Assembly: GCA_003254925.1 (NCBI GenBank)
Contig: QANZ01005877.1
Span: forward strand, 1-64,000
Direction: 5' to 3'
DNA from: Chamaecrista fasciculata
Lineage: Eukaryota > Streptophyta > Magnoliopsida > Fabales > Fabaceae
Length of the DNA: 64,000 bases
The position numbers and the translations under genes were made by a program. Of the stretch, positions 35,528 to 47,920 are shown piece by piece (the first letter of the stretch is position 1; the number at the start of each line of letters is the position of its first letter). The notes below the pieces were generated by a model. The model saw only the letters and a program-made list of their open reading frames with translations, was not told the DNA's origin and ran no database searches.

Positions 35528-36893
35528 AGTGTTTTTATAACTCATTTGAGTAGTTTTGGCCTCTAGATAGATTTATTTGAGTCATTGTTCTACAATTGTA
35601 ATTTGGTCCTTTTATCGTCTTAAAGTGTAGTTTTCTGAAGATTTAATTGTTTAATTGTATTGATCTTTTATCTTGAGATATTATACACTTTTCTTGATGC
35701 AATTGTAAGTTTGAAGGAGCCAAATCCCACAGGAATCAAATGGAAGAGGCCAGAGATCGAAATAGATCATCAAGTCGGGAGTGAAACAGAGACGAAACAC
35801 CACTTTTATAACATCTGTTGTTGGTTTGCCGCTTCATGCCTTTCCGGCGAAGTCTGGACTGTAGCGTCTATCGTTGGCTCGCCGGCGACCAAAATCTCAT
35901 TTTCTACACTAATTGCAATTTCGGACCTGATTTGTTGCCCAACTTAAAAGAATCGATACCCATGACCTAAGACCTAAAAAGTAACCTATTTTCGACCTAA
36001 TAGAAGTCACATTCATTCACAGACACATCAGCCCCCACTCCCCACTTTTCACTCCTCCCAAACATCCAAAACCCTCATCCCATCTTCTCCATCTCCATCT
36101 TCCATGGCTTCTCTAAGGTTTAGTGGGGTTGAGATCGCCTTCCATCACACAATGCGTGGCTAGGAACCTCGGCTTGGAGTAGGATTACACGGCTTGAGCA
36201 CCGGTTCTTCTATCTAGGGAGTTTTTCATGTTCTTACATTTTTGTTAGGATTTCATTTGTCTGGTCTTAGATGATGAATTTTCTGATGTAATTGTGGGAT
36301 TTGATTTGGATTCTTAGCTTGTATTTGAATTATCTTCATTGACCCATAGTTGTAACTCTTTGTTAAAAGCTCTTGTGATTATGATGATTTGTGATTATCC
36401 TCAATTGCAATTGTTGAATTGTTGAGTAGTTTAGCTAGAATTTGAATTTGCCTTTGTTATTAGAAGGTTTTTGCTGATTTTTTTAATTGCTTGGATGAGA
36501 GCTAAATGAATGAATTAACGAACCTAAGTCTTTGTGTTTACAAGGCTAATTTTGAAATGGCTAATATGAGAAAGTTTTCATTATCAATTTTGTACAATGA
36601 TATGCCAAGTCATCCCAACTTCGAGCATTTTATCATATAGTCCTTTGCTTAGTTTAACTTTCTATTAAGTATAGATTAATTGCTTTTCGTATTAACTTTT
36701 ATCAAACACCTTAAAATCATTAGTATTAGTCCTTTTTGTTAGTTTTTAGTTGCCATTGCAATCTTTTCCTTCGAGCTTGAACCGTTGAACTCCACATACC
36801 TAGAGTCCTTAAGAGACACGACCCGGTGAGCATCACTAGCTATATTTTAAACTGGTCTTTTTAGTGCGCTTTATGACAGACACAATCAATAAG
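35528..36893. mobile_element. LTR-like block, copy C
   Basis: Counterpart of copy A in the second duplicate. It lacks the first 60 bases of the block because the duplication junction falls inside it. It ends with 'ttatgacagacacaatca'. Confidence 0.55.
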
Positions 36894-37083
36894 AATCTCT
36901 AAACTAATGATAATTGTTTTTTGTGAGAAAACTAATGATAATTTTCATACCAAAAAACTATTCTATTATGATTATGATCTTGAAAGGAGTTAATTTTATT
37001 TTAATTGATTTTAAATTTTGATATATAAATTTAGATTATTATAACGAATATTGTGAGATAATAAAAGTAATAATTTTATTTAT

Positions 37084-38140
37084 TTATTTGGTAACATTAA
37101 TAGTCAATTTAAGACCAAGTGAACAGTGAGATGCAAAAGTGCAAATATAATACTGCTCCCCTATTTCATTCAGTTTCACATTCGCAGGACCAGTCGTGAT
37201 CGTAAATATGGCGTTGTTCCCACTTCCATCACACGCGTCAAAACCCGCTTTTGTCACCTTCACCACGTTGTGTTGCCCAGTCGAGAAGTTGAATACTGTA
37301 ACATTCATCCAAATTTACCGAATAATTTTATCAGAAAACCCAAATTGCAAGAATAAAACATCTAAACTAATAAGTGCATCTTAAAAATATCACTTTAGTT
37401 GCTAGAAAAATCTCTAAAATTTAAAAATATATAATATAATCTTTAGAGAACTTAACAATATACTCTTTAACTTCATGAAGAAGACTAAGTAAAAAAGAAA
37501 AGAATTACTATTTAGTCCCTCAATTTATGTCGAGGCAATTAGTTAATCCCTGAATAATTAAAATATACTACTCAGTATTTAAATTATTGTAAATTGTCAA
37601 CGATTTGGTTCTCATGTCAAATTCAAGTATCAAATAATATAAATTTAGTACAAATCCAAGGCTAAAATAGAATAAATTTAGTACAAATTTAGAAACCAGA
37701 AAATATAAAATTAGTTCAAATTCTGGGATTAAATCATCACTAGGGACCAAATAGTTCAGAATTGAAATATTTCAGAGATCAAATAGTTTATTTTAATTAT
37801 TTAAAAATTGATTAGTTGATCTGTATAAATTCAGAGATCAAATAATAAATTTTCTTTAAGTAAAATATTTTAAACTATGTTTGAATGGGAGATTAAAGAA
37901 TAAAAAAAACGGAAGCGAAGAGGAGTGACACATCTTTTGTTTTAGTTCCTTACCAAGAGTGTCGCCTTGGGTGAAGGTCTGGTTAGAAGCCCAAGTGGTG
38001 TAGGTTGAAGCGCCACCGGTAGGGGTGGTCCAGCCGGTGGAGTCACCAACCACATGTTGGGTCTGAGCCACTGAGCCATGAAGGGACATGGCTAATAATA
38101 CCAGAACAACAGCAACCGCAAAATTGAGCTTGCTTGCCAT
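37084..38140 (-). CDS. Phytocyanin gene 6: truncated single-domain form, duplicate of gene 4
   Basis: Exons 38140-37954 and 37295-37084 (132 residues). It differs from gene 4 in the signal peptide (HGSVA against HGSMA) and in the copper loop (CTFASHC against CTFTSHC). The Leu124 axial position and the NEIGEQ change are shared, so they predate the duplication. Confidence 0.82.
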
Positions 38141-38270
38141 GTTATTAGCTTTATGTGTTCTTGAAGGTCAGGTGGCCCCTGTTTTCTACCACTATAAAAT
38201 CTTCTTAGTGTTTCCTCCCTTCAATTAGATTAGAGAAACTCAAGTGAGAGGAGAGTCTCTTGGGTGTATA

Positions 38271-38279
38271 ATATATATA
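38271..38279 (-). promoter_or_regulatory. TATA region of phytocyanin gene 6
   Basis: 'atatatata' in a promoter essentially identical to that of gene 4. Confidence 0.45.
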
Positions 38280-39377
38280 GGGTGGAGGAGCCTATTCCAA
38301 ATCCTACTAGGTAAAGCTCATAAGTCATAATCACAAAAAGTCAAAAATATTTGGTCAATAACTATTTTTAGTAATTTTTTAAAATCAGATTTTTTTTATT
38401 AAAAAATATTTGGTCAATAACTATTTCTACCCCTATATATAAAAAAACAGTAATCTTTGTTAAATTTCCATGTTTACCCAAACTAACATTATAAAAACAA
38501 ATTTTGATATTTTCAAAATAAATACCTAAATAATTATACAAAATAATCGAAATAGAAACACAAAATCTACTATTTGGTCCCTAAAGTTACACTAAGTTAG
38601 CTAATTAGTTTTTAAATGAACGAAATACATGATTTTGTCCTTGAATTTGTACTGATTTTATATTTTTTGGTCCCTAAATTTATACTTTTTTTGTTTTCCT
38701 GACCTTTAATTTATACTTAATTAATATTTTTTTATCTCTGAATTTGTACTAATGTTTTTATCCCTAAATTTGACCCAAGGACTTAATTATTAACAATTAA
38801 AATAATTCGAGAAATAAGTCATATATTTAAATTAAAATTATTCAGAGACAAATTAAGTAATGACATTTAGTAATAAATTTAGTCATATAATTGATTTGAC
38901 TAGTCATAAATTTACACATGTCCTTGGATAAATTTAGTCCCTGAATAGTCATATATTTTTAATATATTTTGACCATAGCATACATATTTTGATTAGATCA
39001 ATTAAAAAAAACATTTAGTAATAAATTTTGGTTTGAAATTAGTCTTAAATTTGTTTATTTTTAATTATTTTGATTTGAGGAAAATACATTATAATTAACG
39101 TTTATCAATTTTTTCCTAAATCACCTTTTAATATTATTCATGCATATTCATTTCAATTAATTCATTTCAGAATGCAAATTAAAAAGTCACACTTTGAATT
39201 TATCATTCAAACTAATATTTTATTCATAGTGTTCAATACTAATTTTACTCTTTTTAATAAAGACATAATTATGGCTCTAGAACCTTAATTAAAATAGCTT
39301 TTCATCCCTTATATATGTAAATCTACGTAAAATGAAAAATCATAATTGTTTGATGTTGTAAAAAAATTTTAAAATGT

Positions 39378-40312
39378 AAAGAATCGATACCCACATGACC
39401 TAAGACCCAAAAAAGTAATCTATTTTCGACCTAATAGAAGTCACATTCATTAACACACACATCAGCCTCCACTCCCCACTTTTCTCTCCTCCCAAACATC
39501 CAAAACCCTTGTCCCATCTTCTCCATCTTCATCTTCCATGGCTTCTCTGAGGTTTGGTAGGACTGAGGTCGCCTTCCATCACACCATGTATGACTAAGAA
39601 CCTCGACTTGGAGTAGGATGACACGGCTTCATCACCGATTCTTCTATCTAGGGAGTTTTTCATGTTCTTACATTTTCATTAGCATTTCATTTGTCTAGTC
39701 TTAGATGATGAATTTTCTGATGTAATTGTGGAATTTGATTTGGATTCTAAGCTTGTATTTGAATTATCTTCACATTGACCCATAGTTGTAACTCTTTATT
39801 AAAAGCTCTTGTGATTATGATGATTTGTGATTATCCTCAATTGCAATTGTTGAGTAGTTTAGCTAGAATCTGAATTTGTCTTGGATTTTTGAAGGTTTGT
39901 TGGTGATTTTGTTTAGTTGCTTGGTTGAGAGCTAAATGAATGAATTGATGAACCTAAGTCATTGTGTTTACAAGGCTAATTTTGAAATGGCTAATATGAG
40001 AAAGTTTCCATTATCAATTTTGTGCAATGATATGCCAAGTCATCCCAACTCTGAGCATTATATCATATAGTCCTTTGCTTAGTTTAATTTTCTCTTAAGT
40101 ATTGATAAATTTCTTTTAGTATTAACTTTTATCAAACACCTTAAAATCAGTACTTTTAGTCCTTTTTATTAGTTTTTAGTTGCCATTGCAATCTTTTCCT
40201 TTGAACTTAAACTGTTGAACTCCACATACTTGTAAGAGACACGACCCAGTGAGCATCACTAGCTATATTTTAAATCGTCTTTTTGGTGCGCTTTATGACA
40301 GGCACGATCAAT
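39378..40312. mobile_element. LTR-like block, copy D (5' truncated, duplicate of copy B)
   Basis: Same truncation point and same end as copy B, as expected from the 6.78-kb duplication. Confidence 0.55.
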
Positions 40313-40519
40313 AAGTATCTCTAAACTAATGATAATTTTTTTTTTGGTGAGAAAACTAATGATAATTTTCATACCAAAAGACTATATTCTGCTATGATTA
40401 CGATCTTGAAAGGAGTTAATTTTATTTTAATTGATTTTTAAATTTTAATATTTAAATTTAGATTATGATAACGAATATTGTGAGATAATAAAAGTAATAA
40501 TTTTATTTTATTTATTTAT

Positions 40520-41571
40520 TTATTTGGTAACATTAATAGCCAATTTCAAACCAAGTGAACAGTGAGATGCAAAAGTGCAAATATAATACTGCTCCCCTGT
40601 TTCATTCAGTTTCACATTCGCAGGACCACTCGTGATTGTAAATATGGCGTTGTTCTCACTACCATCGCACGCATCAAAACCCGCTTTTGTCACCTTCACC
40701 ACGTTGTGTTGCCCAGTCGAGAAGTTGAACACTGTAACATGCATTCATCCAAATTTACCAAATAATTTTATCAGAAAACCCAAATTGCAAGAATAAAACA
40801 TCTAAACTAATAATTGGATCTTAAAAATATCACTTTAGTTTATAGAACAATCTCTAAAATTTTAAAATATATAATTTAATCTTTAAAGAACTTAACAATA
40901 TATCTTTCACTTCATAAAGAAGACTAAGTAAAAAAGAAAAAAAGTACTATTTAGTCCCTCAATTTATGTCGAGACAATTAATTAATCCTTGAATAATTAA
41001 ATTATACTACTCAGTATTTACAACGATTTGGTTCTCTGGTCAAATTCAAGTATCAAATAATATAAATTTAGTACAAATCCAAGGATAAAGTAGCATAAAT
41101 TTAGTACAAATTTAGAGACCAGAAAATATAAAATTAGTTCAAATTTAGGGATTAAATCGTCAGTAAGGACCAAAGTCCAAATAGTTGATAATTAAAATAT
41201 TTCAGAGATCAAATTGTTTATTTTAATTATTTAGAAACTGATTAGTTGACCTGTGTACATTCAGAGACCAAATAATAAATTTTGTTTTAAGTAAAATATT
41301 TTAAACTATGTTTAAATGGAAGATTAAAGAATAAAAAAAATGTAAGGGAAGAGAAGTGACACATCTTTTGTTTTAGTTGCTTACCAAGAGTGTCACCTTG
41401 GGTGAAGGTCTGGTTAGAAGCCCAAGTGGTGTAGGTTGAAGCACCACCGGAAGGGGTGGTCCAGCCAGAGGAGTCACCCACCACATGTTGGGTTTGAGCC
41501 ACTGAGCCATGAAGGAACATGGCTAATGCTAGCAGAACAACAGCAACTGCAAAATTAAGCTTGCTTGCCAT
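40520..41571 (-). CDS. Phytocyanin gene 7: truncated single-domain form, duplicate of gene 5
   Basis: Exons 41571-41385 and 40731-40520 (132 residues). The exon 1 protein is identical to gene 5. Exon 2 differs by one Gly to Glu change (CDGSENN against CDGSGNN) in the loop after the first disulfide cysteine. Leu124 and the INVTK-stop end are shared. Confidence 0.82.
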
Positions 41572-41698
41572 GTTTTTAGCCTTATGTGTTCTTGAAGGTC
41601 AGGTGGCCCCTATTTTCTACCACTATAAAATCTTCTCAGTGTTTCCTCCCTTCAATTAGATTAGAGAAACTCAAGTGAGAGGAGAGTCTCTTGGGTGC

Positions 41699-41711
41699 AT
41701 ATATATATATA
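41699..41711 (-). promoter_or_regulatory. TATA region of phytocyanin gene 7
   Basis: (AT)n run beside AAGGCGGAGG. It is two bases shorter than in gene 5, the kind of small change expected in a microsatellite after duplication. Confidence 0.4.
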
Positions 41712-41857
41712 AGGCGGAGGAGCCTATTCCAAATCCTACTAGGTAAAGTTCATAATCACAAAAAGTCAAAAATATTTGGTCAATAATTTTTTTTTAGTAA
41801 TTTTTTTAAAATCAGTTTTTTTATTAAATCTTTTAAAGAAAAAGATAAACATGTAGG

Positions 41858-42670
41858 GTGCGTTTGGTAAGCTGTCATCTCAGATGTCGTAGTATTTCAG
41901 ATGTTGTGGTATGTGATATCATAGTATAAAATACATGATATTTATAATATCCACGTTTGGTTTGACAATAATAGATATCAAAGATGTAAGATGCATTTGT
42001 TTGTCATTCTCTTGTGAATAATATCAATGTTTTTTAAATTTTCACGTTTACCCCTATTAACACCTTAAAAATATATATTGATATTTTCAAAATAAATATA
42101 TAATTATACAAAAAAAACTATATTCATTTATATTTCTATAGGAAAAATATATTATTTTATAATACTGATAAATAATTAAATTATAATAATATAGTAAGTG
42201 ATTAATAAATGAAAAGGCGCTAAATATTGGCGTCATAATAGAAAAAGAAAGACGAAATGTTCTATTTGGTCCCTAAAGTTACATCAAGATAACTAATTAG
42301 TTTTTAAATAATCAAAATACATGATCTGGTCCTTGAATTTGAACCTATTTTGTATTTTTTGGTCCCTGAATTTGACCCAAGGACTAAATTATTAACAATT
42401 GAAATAATTTGGGTAATGAGTCATATATTTTGATTATTAAAAAAACAAATCAACAAAAAAGGGTAAAATCAGAACTTTAATTGAAAAATGCCCTTGCAAA
42501 CCCTGTCATATGAGATGACATAGTTTTTGTGTTGTCATCATATGACACCATTTTTGCTGTCATCTCATAACATGGTGTCATCTTAGATGTCGACGTATGA
42601 CGACATCATGACGTTACTAAACACCAGACATCAAAGATACCATAGTATATAAGACGGTGGGCATGAGATG
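41858..42670. mobile_element. Non-autonomous DNA element with GGGTGCGTTTGGTA-type ends
   Basis: The left end 'gggtgcgtttggtaagctg' and right end 'cgttactaaacaccagacatc' are imperfect inverses. 'tgtcatctcagatgtcgtag' is mirrored by 'gacgtatgacgacatcatg'. Further left ends occur at about 35090, 42718, 54292 and 56443, and right ends at about 56210-56400 and 57170-57310. Exact limits and target duplications could not be settled. Confidence 0.45.
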
Positions 42671-44389
42671 GCAGCGTTTGATTTTTTAAATTTTAGTATG
42701 TTTATCAATATACCCTAAGGTGCATTTGGTACGTTGTTATCCCAGATGTCGTGATATGTGATACCATTGTATAAGATACCTGATATTTTTAAGATCAACG
42801 TTTGATATGACAATAGTAGATATCATAGAGGTAAGATGCATATGTTTGGTATTCTCTTGTGAATAACACTAATCTTTGTTAAATTTGCAGGTTTACCCCT
42901 ACTAACATTATAAAAACAAATATTGATATTTTCAAAATAAATATATAAATAATTATACAAAATAATCGAAATAGAAACACAAAATCTACTATTTGGTCCC
43001 TAAAATTACACTAAGTTAACTAATTAGTTTTTAAATAAACAAAATACATGATTTGGTCCTTGAATTTGTACTTATTTTATATTTTTTGTCCCTAAATTTG
43101 TACTTTTTTTGTTTGCCTTACCCTTAATTTATACTTAATTAATATTTTTTTATCGCTAAATTTGTACTAATTTTTTGTCCCTAAATTTGACCCAAGAACT
43201 TAATAATTAACAATTGAAATAATTCAAAGAATAAGTCATATATTTTAATTATTCATAGATAAATTAAGCAATGACATTTAGTAATAAATTTAGTCATATA
43301 ATTGATTTGACTAGTCATAAATTTACACATGTCCATGGATAAATTTAGTCCCTGAATAATCATATATTTTTAATATTTTTTGACTATAGCATACATATTT
43401 GATTTGATCAATTAAGGAAAACATTTAGTAATAAATTTTGGTTTGAAATTAGTCTTAAATTTGTTTATCTTTAATTATTTTTATTTGAGGAAAATATATT
43501 ACAATTAATGATTATCAATTTTGTCATAAATCACCTTTTAATATTATTCATCATATTCATTTCAATTAATTCATTTTAGTATGCAAATTAAAAAGTCCAC
43601 TTTGAATTTATCATTCAAACTAATATTTTACTCACATTGTTCAATAGTAATTTTACTCTTTTTAATAGACATAATTATGATTCTATAACCTTAATTAAAC
43701 TAGCTTTTCATCCCTTATATATGTAAATCTACATAAAATGAAAAATCATAATTGTTTGATGTTGTAAACAAATTTTTAAAATGTTTTGAATATATTTAAT
43801 GGAAAAAGTACTCTTGGTACCCCTAAAGTTTGAGGTAAGTATCAATTGTACCTCCAAAAAAAAATTTATGTCAATTGTACCCCGAAATCATGGAATGATT
43901 AACCACAAATAAGCTATCAATAAAACTAATTGTACCTCTCAGTATTTGGAATGATCTACCACAAACAAATCATCAATAAAATTAATTGTACATTCTTTGG
44001 AACTCCTGCAGTATTTTAACCAAATACTGTTTAAATGCTTGACAGAGAGATTGTTATAGCATATATAAATTTTCTTAATTAATGGCTTGAGAATGACAAC
44101 TTCTATATAGTTTAACACTTTTAAATATTAAAAAGTTGGATTTATATATCAAATTAGAACTTCCGACAGTAAGAGGGGTTAAAGTAGAGGACTTTTACAC
44201 AACACCATTGTTTTAAAACAATGTTCTAAATAAATAAATTATAAATAGTTTTAAAAATCTATATATCAATATCTAACTTTAGAGGATACAACATTTTATA
44301 ATATTTACATTATGCAAATATCTGTTGTCTAAATCAGACTTATTTGATTAAATTTTTTTAAGAAAATTTATCAGATAAACATATAATTG
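42671..44389. repeat. AT-rich intergenic repeats, including a second partial copy of the 32-kb flank
   Basis: 42718-42850 is another left end of the GGTGCGTTTGGTA family. 42890-43800 parallels about 31690-32600 ('tttggtccctaaaattacac', 'ggataaatttagtccctgaa'). 43801-43990 starts a MITE-like motif ('ctcttggtacccctaaag') that reappears inverted at 58600-58760. No gene is seen. Confidence 0.5.
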
Positions 44390-45232
44390 CATAGTTGTTA
44401 GAATCCTACGATTTGATTCGATTCAGCATCAAAACGATACGTATCCTTGGCTGAATCGTTTCATGTCCTGAATCGCTACGATTCTTGTTGGAATCATATG
44501 ATTCGTGCCGGAATCGTGAACCGAACGATTCTGGCAATTAGTGAAAATACAAAGATTTGAAGAAAAAAAAACTGATTGGGTATGTGCTTGAGACAATAAT
44601 TCCTATAATTATGCTAGACAAATCATCTACAATTATGCTAGGCAATAATTCCTATAATTAAGCTAGACAAGTCATCTACAAATCTACAATTAGCTAAAAC
44701 AAATCTGTATAATTATTCCTATTATACCTAAGAATCATGCTAACAAATATAATTATATAAAAAAAAAAAGCATTAGAGACATGAAACCTTAATGCTCCTG
44801 CCAAGGCCACTACAAGCAAGAATGACAAAGGAAAAGGCATTCAAATTCAAGATACTTGTGGACAAAATATTGAATATGATGAAGGGGGTAATGAAGAGGA
44901 AGAAGATGATGGAATAGTCATGTCTGATAAAGACAATGATGATGCTAGTGATAGTAGTAATCTTAATTTAGATGAATAGGAGTAGGAGATAATTAATTTT
45001 AGCTTTGATTTGCTAGTCATGAGTTATGAACTATGACTTTTGAGTTCTTTTTTATTATGATTTGTCATTTATGACTTTATATGAGACTTATGTAGTTTTT
45101 TGTCATTGATATAACATACTTCAGACTATTATTTAGTATGTTCCTGAATCCTAAAATTCGATTCGATTTAAGATTTATGATTTAAAAATTAGCTTAACAA
45201 TTCACGATTCGATTCCCGATTTGACAACTATG
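44390..45232. mobile_element. hAT-type element (843 bp) with an acidic transposase-tail-like remnant
   Basis: Ends are CATAGTTGTTAGAATC and GATTTGACAACTATG. The 8-base flanks TATAATTG and TGTAATTG match at 7 positions, consistent with hAT target duplications. Both ends are rich in ATTCGATTCGAT-type words. A short plus-strand frame at about 44800-44979 ends in an acidic tail (EEEEDDGIVMSDKDNDDASD) and a TAG; such acidic tails occur at hAT transposase C-termini. Nothing else of the enzyme remains. Confidence 0.65.
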
Positions 45233-45449
45233 TGTAATTGTTTAAATTTTAAAGCGGTTGCATTTGATTTTTTTTTTTTAAGAAAAAATTTAAAACGTTT
45301 GTCAATATGCCATTAGATATGAGATTTGAACATCGATGAGTGGATATTTTCGAAATAAACAAGGAATCTTTCTTAAAAGGTATTATATTAATCTTTTTAG
45401 ACTTTAAAGTTATAGCAAACTTTCATTAAGATTCCAATTTAGTCGTTGG
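45233..45449. other. Array-unit 5' flank fragment
   Basis: It aligns with 4090-4300, 9360-9560 and 51060-51130 ('tattatattaatctttttagac' region). It is therefore part of the common 5' flank of an array unit whose gene is missing here. Non-coding. Confidence 0.5.
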
Positions 45450-45787
45450 TTGGCTCACCGGCATGCACAGAGTCAACGAGCCGTTGACCAAAATTGCGTT
45501 TTCTACACTAATTGCAAATTTGGAACCAATTCGTTGTCCAACTTAAAAGAATCGATACCCATGACCTAAGACCCGAAAAAGTAACTTATTTTCGACCTAA
45601 TAAAAGCCATATTCATTCACACACACATAAGCCTCCACTCGCCACTTTTCTCTCCTTCCAAACATCCAAAACCCTCATCCCATCTTCTCCATCTTCATCT
45701 TCCATGACTTCTTTGAGGTTTGGTAGGATTGAGGTCGCCTTCCATCACACCATGTGTGGCTTGGAACCTCGACTTGGATGATGTAAT
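45450..45787. mobile_element. LTR-like block, copy E (partial)
   Basis: Corresponds to the middle of copy A, with the MTSLRFGRIEVAFHH reading. Relative to copy A it lacks everything between 'gacttgg' and 'atgatgtaatt' and is interrupted by the copia sequence starting at 45788. Confidence 0.5.
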
Positions 45788-46248
45788 TGTTGAAAATATT
45801 ATATATTATATAATATTATAGTGTGTCAAATAGAAGTTTCATATTTGTGAGATTAAGGAAAAATCAATAATATCTTTTAATATCTTTTATCATTTTTAAT
45901 TTCTGACCATTATTTCTTAAAATTGATTTTTTATTGTGATTAAATTTTTGAAGGTTTCTGAAAATAATGATAATTGATAGGTTTTTAAAATGTGTTTTAT
46001 GAGTAGTAAAACAATTTAATATATGATTAAAGTGTCTTTATTAGCTCTAATATTTGTTGCCTTTTATATTGGTTAATTCATATCTTCTGCTGTTCTGTGA
46101 CGTTGTTCGTTCAAACAAGGGTTCGTTTAATCCTGGGAAGTGCCGCTTCCTAAATTCTGAGGGGTTGCGGAATATCTCTTTAAGACAGTGTCCTTGTGAC
46201 GCAACTCGAACTATTTTGTGTCTTATAATTTTATACATGTCTCCAACA
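45788..46248 (+). repeat. Candidate Ty1/copia LTR (461 bp)
   Basis: Begins TGTTGAAAATATTATAT and ends CTCCAACA, with 'ggggttgcggaatatctct' style text near the end. No standard tRNA-Met primer site follows, and no second LTR is seen, so the call rests on termini and on the copia coding remnant downstream. Confidence 0.5.
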
Positions 46249-46700
46249 ATTTAAAGAGATATTGAATCTTATAATTCTTTGCCACCAAAACCGTAATGAT
46301 CATCGAACCGCATACACACCAGGCTTAATTTTGTTGCTTTACACCGTCAATTGGTGATTCAATTACAATTGCCGTATATAGGCGATTTCTTTTGAAGGAA
46401 AATATCATAGGAATATATTAAGAAAAAGAGGAGAAGGTAGGTGGTGTGAATAGAGTGGTATTTTACCATCTGGCCAAAACACAATAATAGCAAAAGCAAG
46501 GAGGACTACTACTATTGATTTGAGGTGGGTTTGTTCTACTTTTCTATTTAATTTGTTGAGGCCACGTAAGGATATTCAAATGGTGTACAGAGAAGGAGAC
46601 AGTAAAATTAATTTTATGCAACAAAAGGTATGTTAATTTATTTTATGATAAAAATTGTGAAAGATCTGATTACAAATCTAATGAGTCTAATCCTAATGTT

Positions 46701-47187
46701 ATGTTGAAGCATAATTGTTATGTGTGTGGTATATCAGAACATCATGAATTGCAATGTTTAATGAGAGCTAGAGAAAATTATCAAGAGTGTGATAATCCTT
46801 CTAAATCAAATGAAAATTTAGTTTATGAAGATGATGACAAAAATAATAAAATTATTATTGCAATAGTCTTGGATTTTCTATTCATAGATATGGAAAAATG
46901 GATGATAGATTTTGGTGCTACAAGAGATATTTGTTCTAATAAAGAACTGTATCCTCATTTGAAGAAGGGGATGATAAAATATATCTTATTAATTCCGAAC
47001 TACCAAGGTTCTAAGGAAAAAACTTGTGATTAGGCTCACAATGGAAAAGAGTTTGTAACTAAATGATGTTCTGTATGTACCTACTATGAGAGAAAATTTA
47101 TTTTTTGTTGCTCTGTTGGTGAAAACTGGGATTAAAGTGTCGTTTAAATCTTATAATAAGATTATAATGACAAAGAAAATTGTTTTC
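46701..47187 (+). pseudogene. Ty1/copia gag-pol remnant (zinc knuckle and protease)
   Basis: The frame 46701-47033 reads a retroviral-type knuckle CX2CX4HX4C (CYVCGISEHHELQC), then the aspartic protease region WMIDFGATRDICSN. Family members normally have D-S/T-G-A there; Phe replaces the Ser/Thr. After a frame change, 47060-47187 reads NDVLYVPTMRENLF and LVKTGIKVSF, the region after the protease. Stops and the frame change make it inactive. It ends abruptly at about 47188, where MULE transposase sequence begins. Confidence 0.75.
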
Positions 47188-47748
47188 GTGGAACGTCACG
47201 AGACATATGAAGCTCAGCTACAGACCGGCAAGGTCCACTCTGAGACCGTAAGGGTTACAATGGACAATAACATAGATCGATCATCCTCATTGCGTGTCAC
47301 ACAGTTCGATGCGAAGACCCTTTTATTTGAGGTGCTCGACCCTTACGATGAAAGTACTTCTCAAGTCGGATGGACATATAAACTTGAGCTTCGAGCCCGT
47401 AGGTGTGATTGTGGGGCATTTCAGGCAAAATATTACCCGTGTGTGCACGTAGTGGGTGCTTGTGTGCGTATGGGTTGGGACTCGTTGGCGTACGTACATC
47501 CATGCTTACGATTAGATACAATAATACAGGCATATAACACTCATTTTCAACCTCTTGGTGACGTCTCATCATGGCCACCGTACATGGGTCCAACCGTGTG
47601 GCCGGACCCCGAAAAATGGAGGAGCAAAAAAGGTCGACCCAAAGAGGCCCGCATTCACAACGAGATGAACGCCAAGGATCCAGTTGGGACCATTAGATGT
47701 AGCATATGTAAGAGCATTGGACACAATAAGAAAAAGTGTCAACAATGA
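47086..47748 (+). pseudogene. Chimeric ORF: copia pol fragment fused to MULE transposase C-terminus
   Basis: A single open frame of 220 codons from ATG 47086. Residues 1-34 are copia-derived. From about residue 35 (47188) it is the MULE 2 transposase tail: an AQLQTGKVHSETV segment, an intact SWIM finger (RRCDCGAFQAKYYPCVH), GRPKEARIHNEM and a zinc knuckle CSICKSIGHNKKKC. The catalytic Asp residues are absent, so it cannot be a transposase, though the two zinc-binding modules are intact. The fusion is probably accidental, from deletion between adjacent elements. Confidence 0.75.
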
Positions 47749-47920
47749 AATAGAAATTTGTAAACTTATGTATTTGATTCAATGAATGACATTTATAAGT
47801 GACTTTAATTTTGAATTTAAATATATATTCGTTTTTTGTATCAATTTATGGATGATTATTTAAGTGATTATGTAAGTGACTTTAATTTTGAATTTAAATA
47901 TATATTTGTTTTTAGTAAAG

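Larger units (their letters stand above)
35528..42300. repeat. Segmental duplication, copy 2 (about 6773 bp, genes 6 and 7)
   Basis: Direct copy of 28744-35527. It ends where 'aagataactaattag' continues into unique sequence ('tttttaaataatc') at about 42301. The very high similarity over non-coding DNA points to a recent event. Confidence 0.9.
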
